Part shown: piece by piece, positions 14,833 to 15,798 of the stretch | Layout: every line of letters starts with the position of its first letter | How positions within the stretch are numbered: the stretch's first letter is position 1 | Made by a program: the position numbers and the translations under genes | Notes under the pieces: generated by a model | Told to the model about the DNA's origin: nothing | Seen by the model: only the letters and a program-made list of their open reading frames with translations | Database searches by the model: none | From: Pseudomonadota bacterium | GTDB lineage: Bacteria > Desulfobacterota > Desulfobacteria > Desulfobacterales > Desulfobacteraceae | Direction: 5' to 3' | NCBI GenBank assembly: GCA_018816605.1 | Contig: JAHIVS010000107.1 | Location: forward strand, 1-15,798 | Length of the DNA stretch: 15,798 nucleotides

Positions 14833-15798
14833 CCGACTGATTATACGCCTTGACATGGATGGTGATTTTAAACAATATTGTCAGAATAAACAATCCGATG
14901 GCAGTCACACCGGCTGAGATCACAAGTTCATGTGTTGTGGGTCCATATTCTGTGACATGGTGAAGGGGAGAAGGAATAAATCCGCCGGCAATCATACCAA
15001 GGCCTTTGTCGATCCAGGTACCGATAAAAACAAGGACACAGGAAAAAACCAGGACGACATTGTTCTTTCGCATTTTGGGTATGATTAAAAAAAGGATTGC
15101 AATTCCCATACAAAATACCGAGGCCCACATCCATGGCACAAGTACACCATGACCCTGCAAGCCCAGGTAAAGATATTTGATATGGTCCATGTGGGAGGGA
15201 ATGCCCGAATAAAAGGCCACAAAGACTTCACAACAAAGGAAAAAAACATTGGCGATCAGGGCATAGGCGGCAATCAGGGCAAGGGTCTGGATGGCCTCTT
15301 TGCCTGGATCAAATTGGGTCATCCTTCGGATGAACATGCACAAAAAAATGAGCAATGCCGGACCTGCTGCAAAGGCAGATGCCAAAAATCTGGGTGCCAG
15401 AACAGCCGTGAGCCAGAAGCCTCGACCCGGCAGACCGCAATAGATAAACGCTGTAACCGTATGGATGGAAAAGGCCATGGGAATAGACAAATAAATCAAG
15501 GATTTGATCCAAACCGGCGGAGGTGATCCGTTTCGTTCGGCCTCAAGAACATTCCACCCGATAATCATGTTTAAAACCAGATAGCAAAACAATACATTGC
15601 CATCCCAAAAGAGCATGGACCCGGGCGTTGGATACAAAAAGACATTTAACGCCCGCATGGGCTGACCTAAGTGAATCAGCAGATAGAGCAAGCACATGAC
15701 AAGTGATGCAACTGCTAAAAATTCGCCAAGGAGGGTAATTTTCCCAAATTCCTTATAATTGTGCAGATAATACGGAAGCACAAGCATCACGCCACCTG
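14822..15798 (-). CDS. dsrP: DsrP-like NrfD-family membrane subunit of DsrMKJOP (5' end missing)
   Basis: At least 325 residues of a multi-helix (about nine seen) NrfD/PsrC-family quinone-reactive membrane protein. Segments such as HLGQPMRALNVFLYP, FSIHTVTAFIYCGLPGRGF, RFLASAFAAGPALL, FDPGKEAIQ and WIDKGLGMIAGGFIPSP match what I know of DsrP of sulfate reducers. DsrP exchanges electrons between menaquinone and the DsrMKJOP complex, which serves sulfite reduction through DsrC trisulfide. The frame stays open to the window edge, and the GTG at 15790 is internal: family members are nearly 400 residues, so roughly 60-80 residues lie outside. dsrP is normally last in dsrMKJOP, so dsrO, dsrJ, dsrK and dsrM are expected just beyond the right edge. 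Other NrfD relatives (HmcC, QrcD) are less likely from these segments. Confidence 0.82.
   Translation of the reverse strand, partial: GGVMLVLPYYLHNYKEFGKITLLGEFLAVASLVMCLLYLLIHLGQPMRALNVFLYPTPGSMLFWDGNVLFCYLVLNMIIGWNVLEAERNGSPPPVWIKSLIYLSIPMAFSIHTVTAFIYCGLPGRGFWLTAVLAPRFLASAFAAGPALLIFLCMFIRRMTQFDPGKEAIQTLALIAAYALIANVFFLCCEVFVAFYSGIPSHMDHIKYLYLGLQGHGVLVPWMWASVFCMGIAILFLIIPKMRKNNVVLVFSCVLVFIGTWIDKGLGMIAGGFIPSPLHHVTEYGPTTHELVISAGVTAIGLFILTILFKITIHVKAYNQSGTV

Overview
The window reads as chromosomal DNA from a sulfate-reducing Desulfobacterota, most likely the Desulfobacteraceae/Desulfobacter group. The best taxonomic marker is the partial gene at the right edge, which looks like DsrP, the NrfD-type membrane subunit of DsrMKJOP. 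Roughly balanced GC content, a GlnE-type nitrogen regulator, a FadD-type acyl-CoA ligase and several multi-domain sensor kinases agree with this. I saw no rRNA, tRNA, CRISPR array, transposase or prophage gene.

Left part (1-5588): a plus-strand FmdE-family protein with a C-terminal zinc ribbon converges on two minus-strand genes. These are fadD (acyl-CoA synthetase) and, downstream of it, glnE (glutamine synthetase adenylyltransferase/adenylyl-removing enzyme). A strong 16-bp hairpin plus T-run separates fadD from glnE. The 430-bp gap 5589-6018 is a divergent control region. It holds a good sigma70-type promoter for fadD, an AT-rich hairpin in the fadD leader, a spaced 9-bp inverted repeat, and a weaker promoter facing the signalling genes. 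I see no gene in it.

Middle (6019-11296): three tightly spaced plus-strand signalling genes. They are a soluble hybrid histidine kinase (REC-HisKA-HATPase-REC-REC-degenerate Hpt-REC), a membrane histidine kinase, and an NtrC/AtoC-type sigma54 activator.

Right part (11297-14765): a 205-bp gap with a 30-bp imperfect palindrome and, about 130 bp further on, a -24/-12 (sigma54-type) promoter candidate. Then come five close or overlapping genes: an exported HMA-domain protein with two vicinal-cysteine pairs in its tail, an exported DUF2318 protein, a single-pass membrane protein whose outer domain resembles a cysteine-free HMA fold, a MacB/FtsX-type ABC permease with a CxxC in its outer domain, and a LolD/MacB-type ATPase. 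The simplest reading is that the membrane kinase and sigma54 activator control this operon. The operon would act on metal or thiol redox at the cell envelope. DUF2318 next to FtsX-type ABC genes recalls the Campylobacter P19/FTR1 iron locus, but no P19 or FTR1 gene is present here. This five-gene set is the most interesting part of the window; its substrate is unknown.

Right edge: minus-strand dsrP converges on the ABC operon; its 5' end lies outside the window.
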